A stretch of 64,000 bases of DNA from Sphingomonadales bacterium (GCA_025356275.1 JANXUK010000134.1:1-64000), one strand, 5' to 3'; positions 38,512-47,558 are shown, numbered from the stretch's first letter. Program-made: numbers and translations. Notes: generated by a model from the sequence alone, not told the origin.

Positions 38512-39483
38512 TTAGTTGATCTTGACTTTGAAGGTAACTGTCTTGTCGGCGGTGCCGCCCGCGACATTGCCCAGCGCGACGCTGATTCCGGTGGCGGTGA
38601 CGGTGCCGGCATCGGCGTCCGAGGCATCGGTCAGCGCACTGCCCGCCAGCGTCATCGTGCCCGGCTCATAGGTGGTGCCGGCGGGGAAATTATCCGCGAT
38701 GGTCACGCCATTGGCCGTGCCGCTGCCGGTAGTGTGCGATACTAGCGTGTAGGTCACGACCGCGCCCGGCAGCGGGGTGGAGCCGCCGAACGGATCGACG
38801 ATGCTGGCGGTCTTGGTCAGGGCGACCGTTGCCTGGCTGATCGTGATCTGACCCGGAGCGGCGGCGGTGGCGGTGGTGGCGCCGACCACCGCGTCAACCC
38901 CGCCCGCGCCCTTGCCGGCGAACACCGTACCTGCCGGGCCGCTGCCGATCACCGAGGTGGCGTTGAGCTTGACGGTGCTGGTCTGGCCATCGGTGGCGGT
39001 GCCCGGCACGTTGACGACCACAAAGATCTTGAGCGACGTATCGGGAGCCATGCTGGGCCCGGCCGCGCCATTGGTCACCACGGTGTCGCCAGCATCATAC
39101 ACGCCGTCGCCATTGGTATCGATCGCGACCGTCTGGATGGTGCCGTTGAAACCGTTGCCCGGGACGGCCGGGTTGGCATTGAGGTTGAACGGCTCGCTGC
39201 CGTTGCCGCTGTTGGTAACCTGATAGGTAAGGGTGGCGGTGCCGGTACCGGCCACGACCGGCGCGCTGTTCAGCGAGGTGACCGCAACGTTGAGCAGTTC
39301 GGCAACCTTGACGCTGACGGTGTTCGACTGAACCGTGCTGGTCGTCGAACCGCTGGTAAACGTCGCCGAGGCGGTGTTGACGATCACGGTTCCCGCAGCG
39401 GTCCCCGTTGCATGCGCGGTTCCCGTGAGCGATGTGACAAGGGCCAGAGTGCTGGCGGCGACAAGGATGCGGGCTTGCTTCAT
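38512..39483 (-). CDS. Secreted DUF11-like surface protein, first gene of operon
   Basis: 323 residues with a signal peptide (LALVTSLTGTAHA-TG). Begins with GTVIVNTASATFTSG, the same module that starts the mature parts of the 36875 and giant proteins. The middle carries a calcium-like DTNGDGVYDAGDTV loop, with the same layout as the 36875-37954 protein, so the two are paralogues. The C-terminal DUF11 module reads KTASIVDPFGGSTPLPGAVVTY and ends in FKVKIN, comparable to FRVTIN of its paralogue. No cysteines noted in the mature part. Its promoter should lie in the AT-rich region upstream. Confidence 0.75.
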   Translation of the reverse strand: MKQARILVAASTLALVTSLTGTAHATGTAAGTVIVNTASATFTSGSTTSTVQSNTVSVKVAELLNVAVTSLNSAPVVAGTGTATLTYQVTNSGNGSEPFNLNANPAVPGNGFNGTIQTVAIDTNGDGVYDAGDTVVTNGAAGPSMAPDTSLKIFVVVNVPGTATDGQTSTVKLNATSVIGSGPAGTVFAGKGAGGVDAVVGATTATAAAPGQITISQATVALTKTASIVDPFGGSTPLPGAVVTYTLVSHTTGSGTANGVTIADNFPAGTTYEPGTMTLAGSALTDASDADAGTVTATGISVALGNVAGGTADKTVTFKVKIN

Positions 39484-40088
39484 GCCGCATTCTATATGTC
39501 AGGTGTAGTTACCGTAAGGTTGACGCGCAGGGGGTCTACATAGGCATTTCCTCAAGAAAGATAGAGTTTGTTAATTGTGTGATATGAAATAAAACAGAGA
39601 AAATTGGGTAAAAATTTATTAACGCAATGATAAAAAGCCATTAATGGGAAATTTTAACTACGGATAGTTGTGCGATAACATGGTTAATTGGTATTAATAC
39701 ATCGATATATACTTGAAGATTTGACTATATCAGTTAAATATGTAGCTCATTTGGTGATGTGGGCGCGCGACAGCAATATGGCAATCCTATGGTATGCGAA
39801 CCCATGACACTGAGGCGGTTGGGTATGGGCGGGCAATTGGCCGGTGTTTGGTGAATGGGTTCGCGGGGGCTGCGCCGATATCCAACAGAGATTTCGTGCC
39901 CCCGGCGATTTTCGGCCCGCAGATGCAAGGCCCCGATTTGGCGCAATTGCCTGGGGGCCGGGTCGGTGCCCCGGCTTTCGGGCTATTGCCTCGATCTGTA
40001 TCGAACCGGTATTCGTGAACACTTGCGTCGTGACGAGATAGGGTGCAGATACCGCGCCACACCGATTGCTTGACGGAGATCTTGAACC
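39484..40088. promoter_or_regulatory. AT-rich, TTAA-rich divergent regulatory region
   Basis: 605 bases between the leftward surface operon and the rightward beta-helix gene. About 39530-39760 is strikingly AT-rich against the GC-rich window and holds seven TTAA tetramers. One group, TTAACGCAATGATAA (39619 region), is one base from the TTAA-N7-TTAA CtrA consensus; another, TTAATTGGTATTAA, has a six-base spacer. No gene is seen; long open frames across the GC-rich right half are shadows. GGAG precedes the beta-helix start. Confidence 0.5.
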
Positions 40089-40871
40089 ATGCGTGAATTT
40101 CATAATGTCCTGGCTTCCGTGGCATTTGCCGTGGCGAGCCTTTCTTTCGCAACCGCTGCCGAGGCACTTGCCCCGGCACAGGCCAACCGCACCTGGGTTT
40201 CCGGCGTTGGTGACGATACCAACCCCTGCTCGCGCACCGCGCCCTGCAAGACCTTCGCCGGCGCGATCAGCAAGACCGCGGCTGGCGGCGAGATCAACGT
40301 GCTCGATCCGGGCGGTTTCGGCGCGCTGACCATCACAAAGGCGATCACTGTCCGGGCCGACAACGTTGAGGCGGGCGTTCTGGTGTCTGGCGTCAATGGC
40401 TTTGTCGTCTCCGCCGGCGCTGCCGATCATGTCGTGATCGACGGGCTCGATTTCGAAGGGGTCGGCACCGGGCTCTCGGGCATTGAAGTGGTTTCTGCCG
40501 GCGACGTGCTGATCCGCAACTGCATCATCCGCGATTTCAAGGCGGGCAACGCGTCCGGCGTGCACCTGAGCAATACGGCGCTGGTCCGCGTGACCATCGA
40601 TCACACCACGATCTATAACAACGGCACTGGTGTCTCGATCGCCTCTTCGCCGAATACGGGCAAGGTGAAGCTGCAAGATTCTCTGGTGCTCTCCAACCCC
40701 ACTGCCGGGGTCAAGGTGGTTGGCTCGGGCAACAATGTAACGATCGCCGGTTCGACGGTGATCGGCAGCACCAAGGCGCTGGACTTTGTCGCGGGCGGCG
40801 GTTCGGCCAGCTCGTATGGCAACAATGTCCTGTCCGCTGGCGACACGCCAGTGGCGCTCTCGCTGCAATAA
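40089..40871 (+). CDS. Secreted right-handed parallel beta-helix protein
   Basis: 260 residues with a signal peptide (SLSFATAAEA-LAPA). The start of the mature part (TWVSGVGDDTNPCSRTAPCKTFAGAI) is the common opening of bacterial beta-helix proteins, followed by repeated short strands with turns (HVVIDGLDF, DVLIRNCIIRDF, RVTIDHTTIYNNGTG, NVTIAGSTVIG). No lyase catalytic motif is evident; such proteins are often surface-bound or carbohydrate-binding. GGAG lies upstream of the ATG. Divergent from the DUF11 operon and sharing its AT-rich regulatory region; followed by an intrinsic terminator. Confidence 0.8.
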   Translation: MREFHNVLASVAFAVASLSFATAAEALAPAQANRTWVSGVGDDTNPCSRTAPCKTFAGAISKTAAGGEINVLDPGGFGALTITKAITVRADNVEAGVLVSGVNGFVVSAGAADHVVIDGLDFEGVGTGLSGIEVVSAGDVLIRNCIIRDFKAGNASGVHLSNTALVRVTIDHTTIYNNGTGVSIASSPNTGKVKLQDSLVLSNPTAGVKVVGSGNNVTIAGSTVIGSTKALDFVAGGGSASSYGNNVLSAGDTPVALSLQ

Positions 40872-40896
40872 ATAGCATACGCGGTACGCGGGGATG

Positions 40897-40923
40897 ACGC
40901 TCGGGCCGATGCCCGAGCGTTTT
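40897..40923 (+). terminator. Intrinsic terminator of the beta-helix gene
   Basis: ACGCTCGGGC (40897-40906), CGAT loop, GCCCGAGCGT (40911-40920), then TTTTCCTGTTTT. A strong GC-rich 10-bp stem with a U-rich tail 25 bases after the stop. Confidence 0.85.
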
Positions 40924-40996
40924 CCTGTTTTGCGCCCAACAGATTTGGCCGCAGGTTCGGCCCAAATTTGGCTTGGGTGCAGCGGGGCCGCCCGCC

Positions 40997-41884
40997 TCAA
41001 GCGATCTGGTAGATCCGCTCGAAATCGGCCTCGGCGGCCGGGCGCCCCGGCGATTCATGTCCGGCAATAGCGGTGCGGTGCATCACGCGGCCCTGATCTG
41101 TATAGGGCACAACGCGGTGCATCAGGCCCTGATTGTCCCACACCACCAGATCGCCCACGGTCCAGTCATGGCGATAGACAAAGGCGGGCTGCGCCGCCCA
41201 TTGCTGCAACCGGGTCAACAGCGCACGGCCATGCGCCCCCGGCATCCCGACGATCCCATCGGCATGCGTCCCCAGCAGCAGCGATTTGCGCCCGCTCTCA
41301 TGCGTCCACACCAGCGGCTGTTCCATGACGGCTGCCATCGCGCGATACCGGGCGACGCGCTCCGGCGTGGGCACGCCGTGGACCGGGCGTACCGCAGCCT
41401 CGATGGTGTGGATGACGCGCAAATCCTCATACGCGCGCTTGTCCGCCTCGGAGAGCCCGTCATAGGCGGCATAGAGGTTGGCGAACTCGGTGGCGCCGCC
41501 ACTCTCCGACAGGGCGCGTGCCGCGAGCAGGGTTGCCTTGGGCACCGGCTGGTCGATGGTGACCCCGTCGATGTGCCAGAAAAACGTGCCCAGCACGTAA
41601 TCGGGTTCACTGTTGAGCTTCCGGTCCAGCGTAATCTTGTAGACGCCGGGGGTGGTGGCGTCCGATCCGGGCACGGCGCGGGTGAAATTAACCATACCGC
41701 CCATCGCATCGGTCAGCGCCAGCTGCTCTGTATCGCTGGCGTTGAGGCGCGGGAACACCAGCACGCCGCGCTCCTCCAGCGCCACTTTCAGTTCGGCGAT
41801 GACATCGGGATCGAGCAGCGAGGCCTTATCGATGGTCACGGTGCTGCCGATGGCAGGGGTGATCGGGGTCAGGGTGCACGGCAT
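40997..41884 (-). CDS. TauD/TfdA-family Fe(II)/2-oxoglutarate dioxygenase
   Basis: A 295-residue oxygenase using Fe(II) and 2-oxoglutarate. Iron ligands His104-x-Asp106 (FFWHIDGVT) and distal His256 (QGLMHRVVP), with Arg270 (VMHRTAIAG) for 2-oxoglutarate. The frame is open upstream but family proteins start near here, and GGAG lies before the ATG at 41884. Substrate is unknown: taurine, aryloxyacid and other carboxylates or sulfonates are all possible in this family. No sulfonate transport genes nearby. Confidence 0.85.
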   Translation of the reverse strand: MPCTLTPITPAIGSTVTIDKASLLDPDVIAELKVALEERGVLVFPRLNASDTEQLALTDAMGGMVNFTRAVPGSDATTPGVYKITLDRKLNSEPDYVLGTFFWHIDGVTIDQPVPKATLLAARALSESGGATEFANLYAAYDGLSEADKRAYEDLRVIHTIEAAVRPVHGVPTPERVARYRAMAAVMEQPLVWTHESGRKSLLLGTHADGIVGMPGAHGRALLTRLQQWAAQPAFVYRHDWTVGDLVVWDNQGLMHRVVPYTDQGRVMHRTAIAGHESPGRPAAEADFERIYQIA

Positions 41885-42005
41885 GGCGGGGCTCCGGGTT
41901 GAGAAATACCTCGCAACTATGCCCCGGTTCCCGCGCCAAGCCCATCGCCAAAACGCATTCGCACGGCAACCGCGCCATAACAGCGCCGGTGCGGTGCGAT
42001 CGCGC

Positions 42006-42671
42006 TCAGCTGTGCCACAGTTCTGGCAGACGGTCGTGCAGCGCCGCCAGCTTCGGCATGTCGAAATGCGCGATATAGGCGGCGTTGGGATTGTGCCGCA
42101 GATAGCCCTGATGATAGGCCTCGGCCGGATAGAACTGCCCATTTTCCAGCCTGGTTGCGATCGGCCGGGAGAAGGTATGCGCCGCGCCCAACGCCGCAAT
42201 ATAGGTCACGGCCTCGGCGCGCTGGGCCGGGGTTTGCGCGAATATCGCCGAGCGATAGCTGTGGCCGCTGTCGGGATATTGGCCCTCGACCTGCGTCGGG
42301 TCATGCGCGACCGCGAAAAAGACCTTGAGCAATTGCCCATAGCTGACCACCGCCGGGTCATAGGTGATGCGCACCGCCTCGGCATGGCCGGTGGTTTCGG
42401 AGGAGACGTCGCCGTAATTGGCGGTGGCGGCGGTGCCCCCGGCATATCCGGCGGTGACCGATTTGACACCCTTCACATGCTCATACACGCCCTCCATGCC
42501 CCAGAAGCAGCCGCCCGCGACCACCGCCACGGCATTGCCATGCGGCTGGGCCATTTCGCGGGGCGGTTCGGGGAAGGGCACCGGCGCGGCGGCAACCGGG
42601 GCAAGGCCGCCGAACGCCGCGATGCCCGATGCGGTGACGGCCAGGATGGCGGCGAGGCTCAAGCGGTTCAT
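42006..42671 (-). CDS. msrA: Exported peptide methionine (S)-S-oxide reductase
   Basis: Reduces Met-S-sulfoxide in proteins. 221 residues with an N-terminal signal peptide (LAAILAVTASGIAAFGG) and catalytic Cys55 in AGGCFWGMEG, then the conserved GYAGG, HAEAVRITYDP and YPAEAYHQGYL. The signal sequence places it in the periplasm. ATG at 42671 overlaps the msrB stop as ATGA, so translation is coupled. It lacks an obvious electron-donor domain, so a periplasmic thiol donor must supply reducing power. Confidence 0.92.
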   Translation of the reverse strand: MNRLSLAAILAVTASGIAAFGGLAPVAAAPVPFPEPPREMAQPHGNAVAVVAGGCFWGMEGVYEHVKGVKSVTAGYAGGTAATANYGDVSSETTGHAEAVRITYDPAVVSYGQLLKVFFAVAHDPTQVEGQYPDSGHSYRSAIFAQTPAQRAEAVTYIAALGAAHTFSRPIATRLENGQFYPAEAYHQGYLRHNPNAAYIAHFDMPKLAALHDRLPELWHS

Positions 42672-43153
42672 GCGGATTTTCCTGGCGTGAATATGAGGGC
42701 GATACCGTTCATGCAATACCGCTTGCCGGTGGGGCGAGGGCCATCGTCGAACACATGGCCGAGGTGCCCGGCGCAGCGCGCGCAGTGGATTTCGTTGCGG
42801 ACATCGCCCAGCTCGTAATCGGCCTTTGAGCCGGTTGCCCCGGGCAGCGCGGCCCAAAAGCTGGGCCAGCCGGTGCCGCTGTCGAACTTGGTGCCCGACG
42901 CGAACAGCGGCAGCGCGCAGCCGGCGCAGCCAAAGATGCCTGTGCGATGCTCATTCAGCAGCGGGCTGGTGAACGGTGCCTCGGTGCCGGCATGGCGCAG
43001 CACCGCATAGGCGCCGGACGACAGGCGGGCGCGCCATTGCGCGTCGGTGAAGCTGATGGTGGTGATCGGCCCGGCGAGCGCAGGCCCGGCGGCGATCAAC
43101 GCGAGCCCGCTGACGCCATAGAACATCAGGTCGCGTCGGTTGCAATGGAACAT
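42668..43153 (-). CDS. msrB: Peptide methionine (R)-S-oxide reductase with Tat-like signal
   Basis: 161-residue partner of MsrA for the R-sulfoxide. Zinc site Cys76/Cys79 (FGCAGC) and Cys124/Cys127 (HCARC); catalytic Cys147 in KRYCMNG. The N-terminus CNRRDLMFYGVSGLALIAAGPALA has paired arginines before a hydrophobic core and a cleavage-type AxA, resembling a Tat signal. Export folded would suit a zinc protein. AAAGGA precedes the ATG at 43153. Operon msrB-msrA with 4-base overlap. Confidence 0.9.
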   Translation of the reverse strand: MFHCNRRDLMFYGVSGLALIAAGPALAGPITTISFTDAQWRARLSSGAYAVLRHAGTEAPFTSPLLNEHRTGIFGCAGCALPLFASGTKFDSGTGWPSFWAALPGATGSKADYELGDVRNEIHCARCAGHLGHVFDDGPRPTGKRYCMNGIALIFTPGKSA

Positions 43154-43305
43154 GAGAGTCCTTTCATCCGCCAATATGGTGCCCGCGGGGTCATATTACC
43201 AGTACGGGCCGACCATGCGATTGGTTGCAGATGGCGGCACAGAAATATGCGCCATCGCGCGAAACCTTCGTCGATGCACCGGCGAATCGGGCAGGGTAAC
43301 GCCCC

Positions 43306-44859
43306 TCAATGCCCGCCTTCGGTGCCGGTCAGCCGGGTCAGCTTGATACGCGGAGTGATCCACACCATTGCCGATGACAGGAACAGCACCGCCGCCGCGA
43401 CCATGAATGTGTGGTTCACCGCCATGGTGACCGCCTCCTTGTCGACCAGATTGGAGATCAACGCCCGCGCCTGAGGCCCCGGAATCCCCCGCGCCAACAG
43501 GCTGGCCTGGGCGGCATCGGGGTGAATGCGGCCCGCCAGCGCGTTGCGTGACACGATCTGCGCATCGCCCCAGATGGTCAGCACCAGCGACGTGGATATC
43601 GCCGTCGCCATCGTCCGCACGAAATTCTGGAGGCCCGCGGCCGATGCGGTCTCCTCCGGGCGCACCGCGCTCAGCGCCATCGTGGTCAGCGGGATCATCA
43701 TCAGCGGCATGCCGAACCCCTGGGCGAACATCGGCCACGCCAGCCCGAAGGAATCGACCCCGCTGGTCCAGTTCGTGCGGGCCAGCGCCATCATCCCCAT
43801 CCACCCGGTGCCGATGCAGACCAGCAGGCGCGGATCAACCCGGCGCATCAGCTTGGCGGCGAATGGCGCGATCAGCACCGCCGCAAAGGCGTGCATCGCC
43901 GTGATCTGCCCGGCCTTGGTCGCGGTATAGCCCAGCGTCGCCTGAAGCCATTGCGGTACCACTACTATGCCCGCGAAGAACGACCCGAAGCACAAAGCCT
44001 GTGTCGCCACGGTGGCGCTAAAGCCGAGATGGCGGAATACGCGGAGGTCGACGATCGGATGCTCCTCGGTCAGCTCCCAGATCAGGAAGGCGCAGAAGCC
44101 GACAATCGCGCCCGCCGTGAGCCCGACAATCCGCCAGTCATTGAACCAGTCATGGTCGCGCCCGATGTCCAGCATCACCTGCAAACAACCGATCCAGAAG
44201 ATCATCAGCACCAGCCCGACCTTGTCAATCGGCAACCGCTGCGTCGTGGTCTCCACCGAACGCAGCAGCATATAGCCGGCAAAGGTGCACACCGCCGCGA
44301 TCGGCACGTTGATCAGGAATATCCAGTGCCAGCTGATATCGTCGCTGATGATGCCGCCCACGATCGGCCCAATGGCAGGGCCAGCGGTGACGGTCATCGC
44401 CCAGATCGTCATCGCCATCGTCCGCTTTTCGGGCGGGAACACCCGGACCAGCAGCGTCTGCGACATCGGCATGATCGGCCCGCCGCATAGGCCCTGACCG
44501 ATGCGGCAGACCACGATCATCGTCAGCGACACCGAAAGCCCGCACATCAGGGAGAAAAATCCAAAACCCAGCATCGCCCACAGGAATACGCGCACCGTGC
44601 CAAACCTTTGTGCCAGCCAGCCGGTCAGCGGCACGCAGATCGCCTCGGCCACCGCATAGGAGGTGATGATCCAGGTGCCCTGACCGAGCGAAATCCCCAG
44701 ATTGCCCGCGATATGCGGTACCGAAACGTTGGCAATGGTCAGGTCGAGCACGACCATGAAATTGCTCAGCGCCAGAACCAGCCCGGCCATAAGCTGGCGG
44801 GGCGCGCTCAGCATGAAGCCGGTGCTGCCGTCCGCCGATGGCGCCGCGCCGCTGGCCAT
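43306..44859 (-). CDS. DHA2-family drug efflux permease (EmrB type)
   Basis: Inner-membrane MFS pump with about 14 helices, 517 residues. Motifs: FMVVLDLTIANVSVPHIAGNL in helix 1, GTWIITSYAVAEA, the motif-A-like GWLAQRFGTVRVF, and ISWHWIFLINVPIA. Exports hydrophobic compounds using proton motive force. Third gene of an outer-membrane channel / adaptor / permease operon with tight spacing (3 bases from the adaptor stop). Confidence 0.9.
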   Translation of the reverse strand: MASGAAPSADGSTGFMLSAPRQLMAGLVLALSNFMVVLDLTIANVSVPHIAGNLGISLGQGTWIITSYAVAEAICVPLTGWLAQRFGTVRVFLWAMLGFGFFSLMCGLSVSLTMIVVCRIGQGLCGGPIMPMSQTLLVRVFPPEKRTMAMTIWAMTVTAGPAIGPIVGGIISDDISWHWIFLINVPIAAVCTFAGYMLLRSVETTTQRLPIDKVGLVLMIFWIGCLQVMLDIGRDHDWFNDWRIVGLTAGAIVGFCAFLIWELTEEHPIVDLRVFRHLGFSATVATQALCFGSFFAGIVVVPQWLQATLGYTATKAGQITAMHAFAAVLIAPFAAKLMRRVDPRLLVCIGTGWMGMMALARTNWTSGVDSFGLAWPMFAQGFGMPLMMIPLTTMALSAVRPEETASAAGLQNFVRTMATAISTSLVLTIWGDAQIVSRNALAGRIHPDAAQASLLARGIPGPQARALISNLVDKEAVTMAVNHTFMVAAAVLFLSSAMVWITPRIKLTRLTGTEGGH

Positions 44860-44862
44860 GGC

Positions 44863-45993
44863 CTAACCGCCCGTCAGATCAATACTGGCATCACATGAAA
44901 GCCCGATGCCGAGCGGATGTTTGGCCAGTTCCTGCGGGTCAAGCGTGATCCGCACCGGCACGCGCTGCACCACCTTGATCCAGTTGCCGGTCGCATTCTG
45001 GGCCGGGATCAGCGCGGTGGCCGCGCCGGTCGCCGCCGCGATGCCCGAGACCTTGCCATGGAACACCACGCCCGAGCCATACAGATCGGTGGTCACCTCG
45101 GCCTTCATGCCGACGCGCACGCCGCGCAGCTGGCTTTCCTTGAAATTGGCGTCGACGAACATCTGCGACTGCGGCACGATCGCCATGATCGGAGTGCCGG
45201 CGGCAACCCGCTGGCCCACCTGGACCTGCCGGCCGCTCACCACACCGTCGATCGGCGCGCGGATCACCATGCGCCCGACTTCCAGCCGCGCCGATGTAAG
45301 CCGCGCCTGCGCCGCGCGCACGCCGGGGTCGCTGGCCTCGGTCAGCCCACTGACCAGCGCATCGGCGGCATTGGCCGTCCCGCGCGCCGCGCTGCGTGCC
45401 GCCTCGGCCTGGGCCAGCATTGCACGCGCCGCAGCCAGTGCCGCCTGTGCCTCAATCGCATTCTTGCGCGCGGTGGTGACTTCCTCGCCCGAGACACCGC
45501 CGATCCCGACCAGCGCCTCGCGCCGCGACAAATCGGCCCGCGCCTTGTCGACATCGGCGCTGGCCGAACCGACATGCGCCTGCGCCGAGGCAATATCGGC
45601 GGCACGCGCCCCGATCTGCGCGGTCAAAGCGGCGCCGGTGGCCTGAGACTGATGAAAGCGGCGCTGCGCCAGTGCCAGATCGGCCTCCGCGGAGCCTTCC
45701 GTCACCTGCGCATCGGCGGGATCGAGCATCGCCAGAACCGTGCCCTTACGGACGAATTGCGTGTTGCTGACCTCCACCGCGATCACCGTGGCTGAACTGA
45801 GCGGGGTGATCTGGGCCATTTCCGCACCGACATAGGCATCATCGGTATCCACCGAATTGCGCCCGATCAGCAGATACCACAAGGCATAGGCCGCCACGAT
45901 CACCAGCACCGCCAGCCCCAGCCGGATCAGCCAGGTGCGGCGGGTGGTGGCGCGCTGGGCGTCGCCGGGTGGGACCTGTTCGGTATCGCTCAT
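44863..45993 (-). CDS. HlyD/EmrA-type membrane-fusion protein
   Basis: 376 residues: one N-terminal membrane anchor (LIRLGLAVLVIVAAYALWYLL), then DTDDAYVGAEMAQITPLSS (EmrA hallmark), a beta-barrel/lipoyl part, a long Ala-rich coiled-coil (EAQAALAAARAMLAQAEAA), second lipoyl half (VIRAPIDGVVSGRQVQVGQ) and FVDANFKESQL. It bridges the EmrB-like permease and the outer-membrane channel. ATGA overlap with the channel gene (45990-45993). Confidence 0.9.
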   Translation of the reverse strand: MSDTEQVPPGDAQRATTRRTWLIRLGLAVLVIVAAYALWYLLIGRNSVDTDDAYVGAEMAQITPLSSATVIAVEVSNTQFVRKGTVLAMLDPADAQVTEGSAEADLALAQRRFHQSQATGAALTAQIGARAADIASAQAHVGSASADVDKARADLSRREALVGIGGVSGEEVTTARKNAIEAQAALAAARAMLAQAEAARSAARGTANAADALVSGLTEASDPGVRAAQARLTSARLEVGRMVIRAPIDGVVSGRQVQVGQRVAAGTPIMAIVPQSQMFVDANFKESQLRGVRVGMKAEVTTDLYGSGVVFHGKVSGIAAATGAATALIPAQNATGNWIKVVQRVPVRITLDPQELAKHPLGIGLSCDASIDLTGG

Positions 45994-47480
45994 GGCTTGG
46001 TATCCTTGGGGGACGGGGCGTAACCGCCGCCGAGCGCGCGGATCAGGCGCACATCGGCGTCGCGCGCCGCCGCGTCCAGATTGCCCGCCGCCAGTTGCGC
46101 CTGCACCATCTTGTCCTGCGCGGCCAACACGTCGAGAAAGCTGGCCAAGCCGCCGCGATAGCGGGCCTGCGCGATCGCATAGGCCTCACCGGTGGCGCCG
46201 ACGGCAGCGGTAACATCGGCATTCTGCGCATCGAGCGCGCCGCGCGCGGTTACCGCATCGGCGGCCTGCTGATAGGCGCCCAGCACGGTGCGGTTGTAAT
46301 CGGCCAGCGCCAGATCGTAATCGGCCCGCGCGCCGCGATATTGCGCGCGGATCGCGCCGCCGTGAAAGATCGGCAGGCTGATCGCCGGGCCGATTGTGCC
46401 ATAGGTTGAGTTGGTGTCCAACAATTGCCCCAGCCCGAGCGCCTGTAAGCCGTAGAGCGCGCTCAGCTTGATGGCCGGGAAAAAGCTGGCATGCGCCGCG
46501 CCGACCCGGCTGGCCGCAGCCTCCAGCCGGGCCCGTGCCGCCGCGACGTCGGCGCGCCGCGCGATCAGCTCGGTGCTGGCACCCGCCGGCAAGGCACGCG
46601 GGCTGAGCGGGGCAAGATGCGGCGCGGTGATCGACAGTCCGCGATCAGGCCCGGCCCCCACCAGCATCGCAAGCTGATGCCGGCGCATCGTCACCAATTG
46701 CTCGGCAGCGGCGAGATCGGCGCGCGCGGTGTCACCGCCCGCCTGTGCCAGCCGCAGACTGTCGCGCCGCTCCAGCCCCTGATCCAGCCGCCGGGCGATC
46801 AGGCTGGCGGTCTGGACCCGGTTCTGTGCCACCGCCAGCCTTAGATCGCGCAAGGCCATCGCCGCGCCCAGATCGGCATAAGCACTCGTCACCGCGCTCG
46901 CCAGCGCCAGCACGGCGGCTTGCGCATCGAGCGCTGCCGCTTGTCGCTCCGACGTGGCGGCAGCCAGCAGCGCGCGGTTCCTGCCCCACAGGTCGGGGTC
47001 AAACCCGAAGGCCAGCGACACATTCCCCTCATCGTTCCAGCCCTGCGGCAGGTACGGGATGAATTGCGGCGGGAAACCGGTGTTCAAACTCTGCCGGGTC
47101 AGCCCGATGCTGGCCTGCCCGTCCAGTGTCGGCAACAGGGCACTGCGCGCCGCGCCGGCCATCGCCGCGGCTTTGCGCAACCGCGCGGCGGCGGTGGCGA
47201 CATCGGGCGAATGCGCCAGCGCCTCATCGACCAGCGCCGACAGTTGCGGATCGCCATAGGAATCCCACCACCGCGCGCCCGGCCATTCAGGAGGGGGCCA
47301 GGCCGCGTCGGCAGCAGGCAGGCTCTGGCTCGCGGCGATGCCATCGGGCGCCAGCGGCGCGGCCAGCGGCGCGCCACCCGGCACCGCAACACAGCCGCCA
47401 AGCATCGGCAGCGCCAGCAACACCAGCACAGCCAATCGGCCCGACTTTATGCGCGGAGGTTTGGGATTGATCAGCAACAT
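45990..47480 (-). CDS. OprM/NodT-family outer-membrane efflux lipoprotein
   Basis: About 496 residues. Lipobox LGGC (Cys30) after a signal peptide, then the WWDSYGDPQLSALVDEAL opening and two repeated helical halves typical of TolC/OprM channels (DVATAAARLRKAAA, LIARRADVAAARARLEAAA, FPAIKLSALYGLQALG, LPIFHGGAIRAQYRGA). Start at 47480 chosen to give a normal lipoprotein signal; the frame extends to 47546. First gene of the efflux operon, and repeat copy C lies just upstream. Confidence 0.9.
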   Translation of the reverse strand: MLLINPKPPRIKSGRLAVLVLLALPMLGGCVAVPGGAPLAAPLAPDGIAASQSLPAADAAWPPPEWPGARWWDSYGDPQLSALVDEALAHSPDVATAAARLRKAAAMAGAARSALLPTLDGQASIGLTRQSLNTGFPPQFIPYLPQGWNDEGNVSLAFGFDPDLWGRNRALLAAATSERQAAALDAQAAVLALASAVTSAYADLGAAMALRDLRLAVAQNRVQTASLIARRLDQGLERRDSLRLAQAGGDTARADLAAAEQLVTMRRHQLAMLVGAGPDRGLSITAPHLAPLSPRALPAGASTELIARRADVAAARARLEAAASRVGAAHASFFPAIKLSALYGLQALGLGQLLDTNSTYGTIGPAISLPIFHGGAIRAQYRGARADYDLALADYNRTVLGAYQQAADAVTARGALDAQNADVTAAVGATGEAYAIAQARYRGGLASFLDVLAAQDKMVQAQLAAGNLDAAARDADVRLIRALGGGYAPSPKDTKP

Positions 47481-47558
47481 GGCTTGTGCGGGCTTTTTCA
47501 CCGCCAGCGCGCGGCGGTCAATGGAGATTTTCTTCGCAGCGCACAAATTCGCGCAGCG

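Noticed and set aside
39747-41000. 417-residue minus-strand frame across the beta-helix gene
   Set aside because: Antisense to a gene with signal peptide, ribosome-binding site and terminator.
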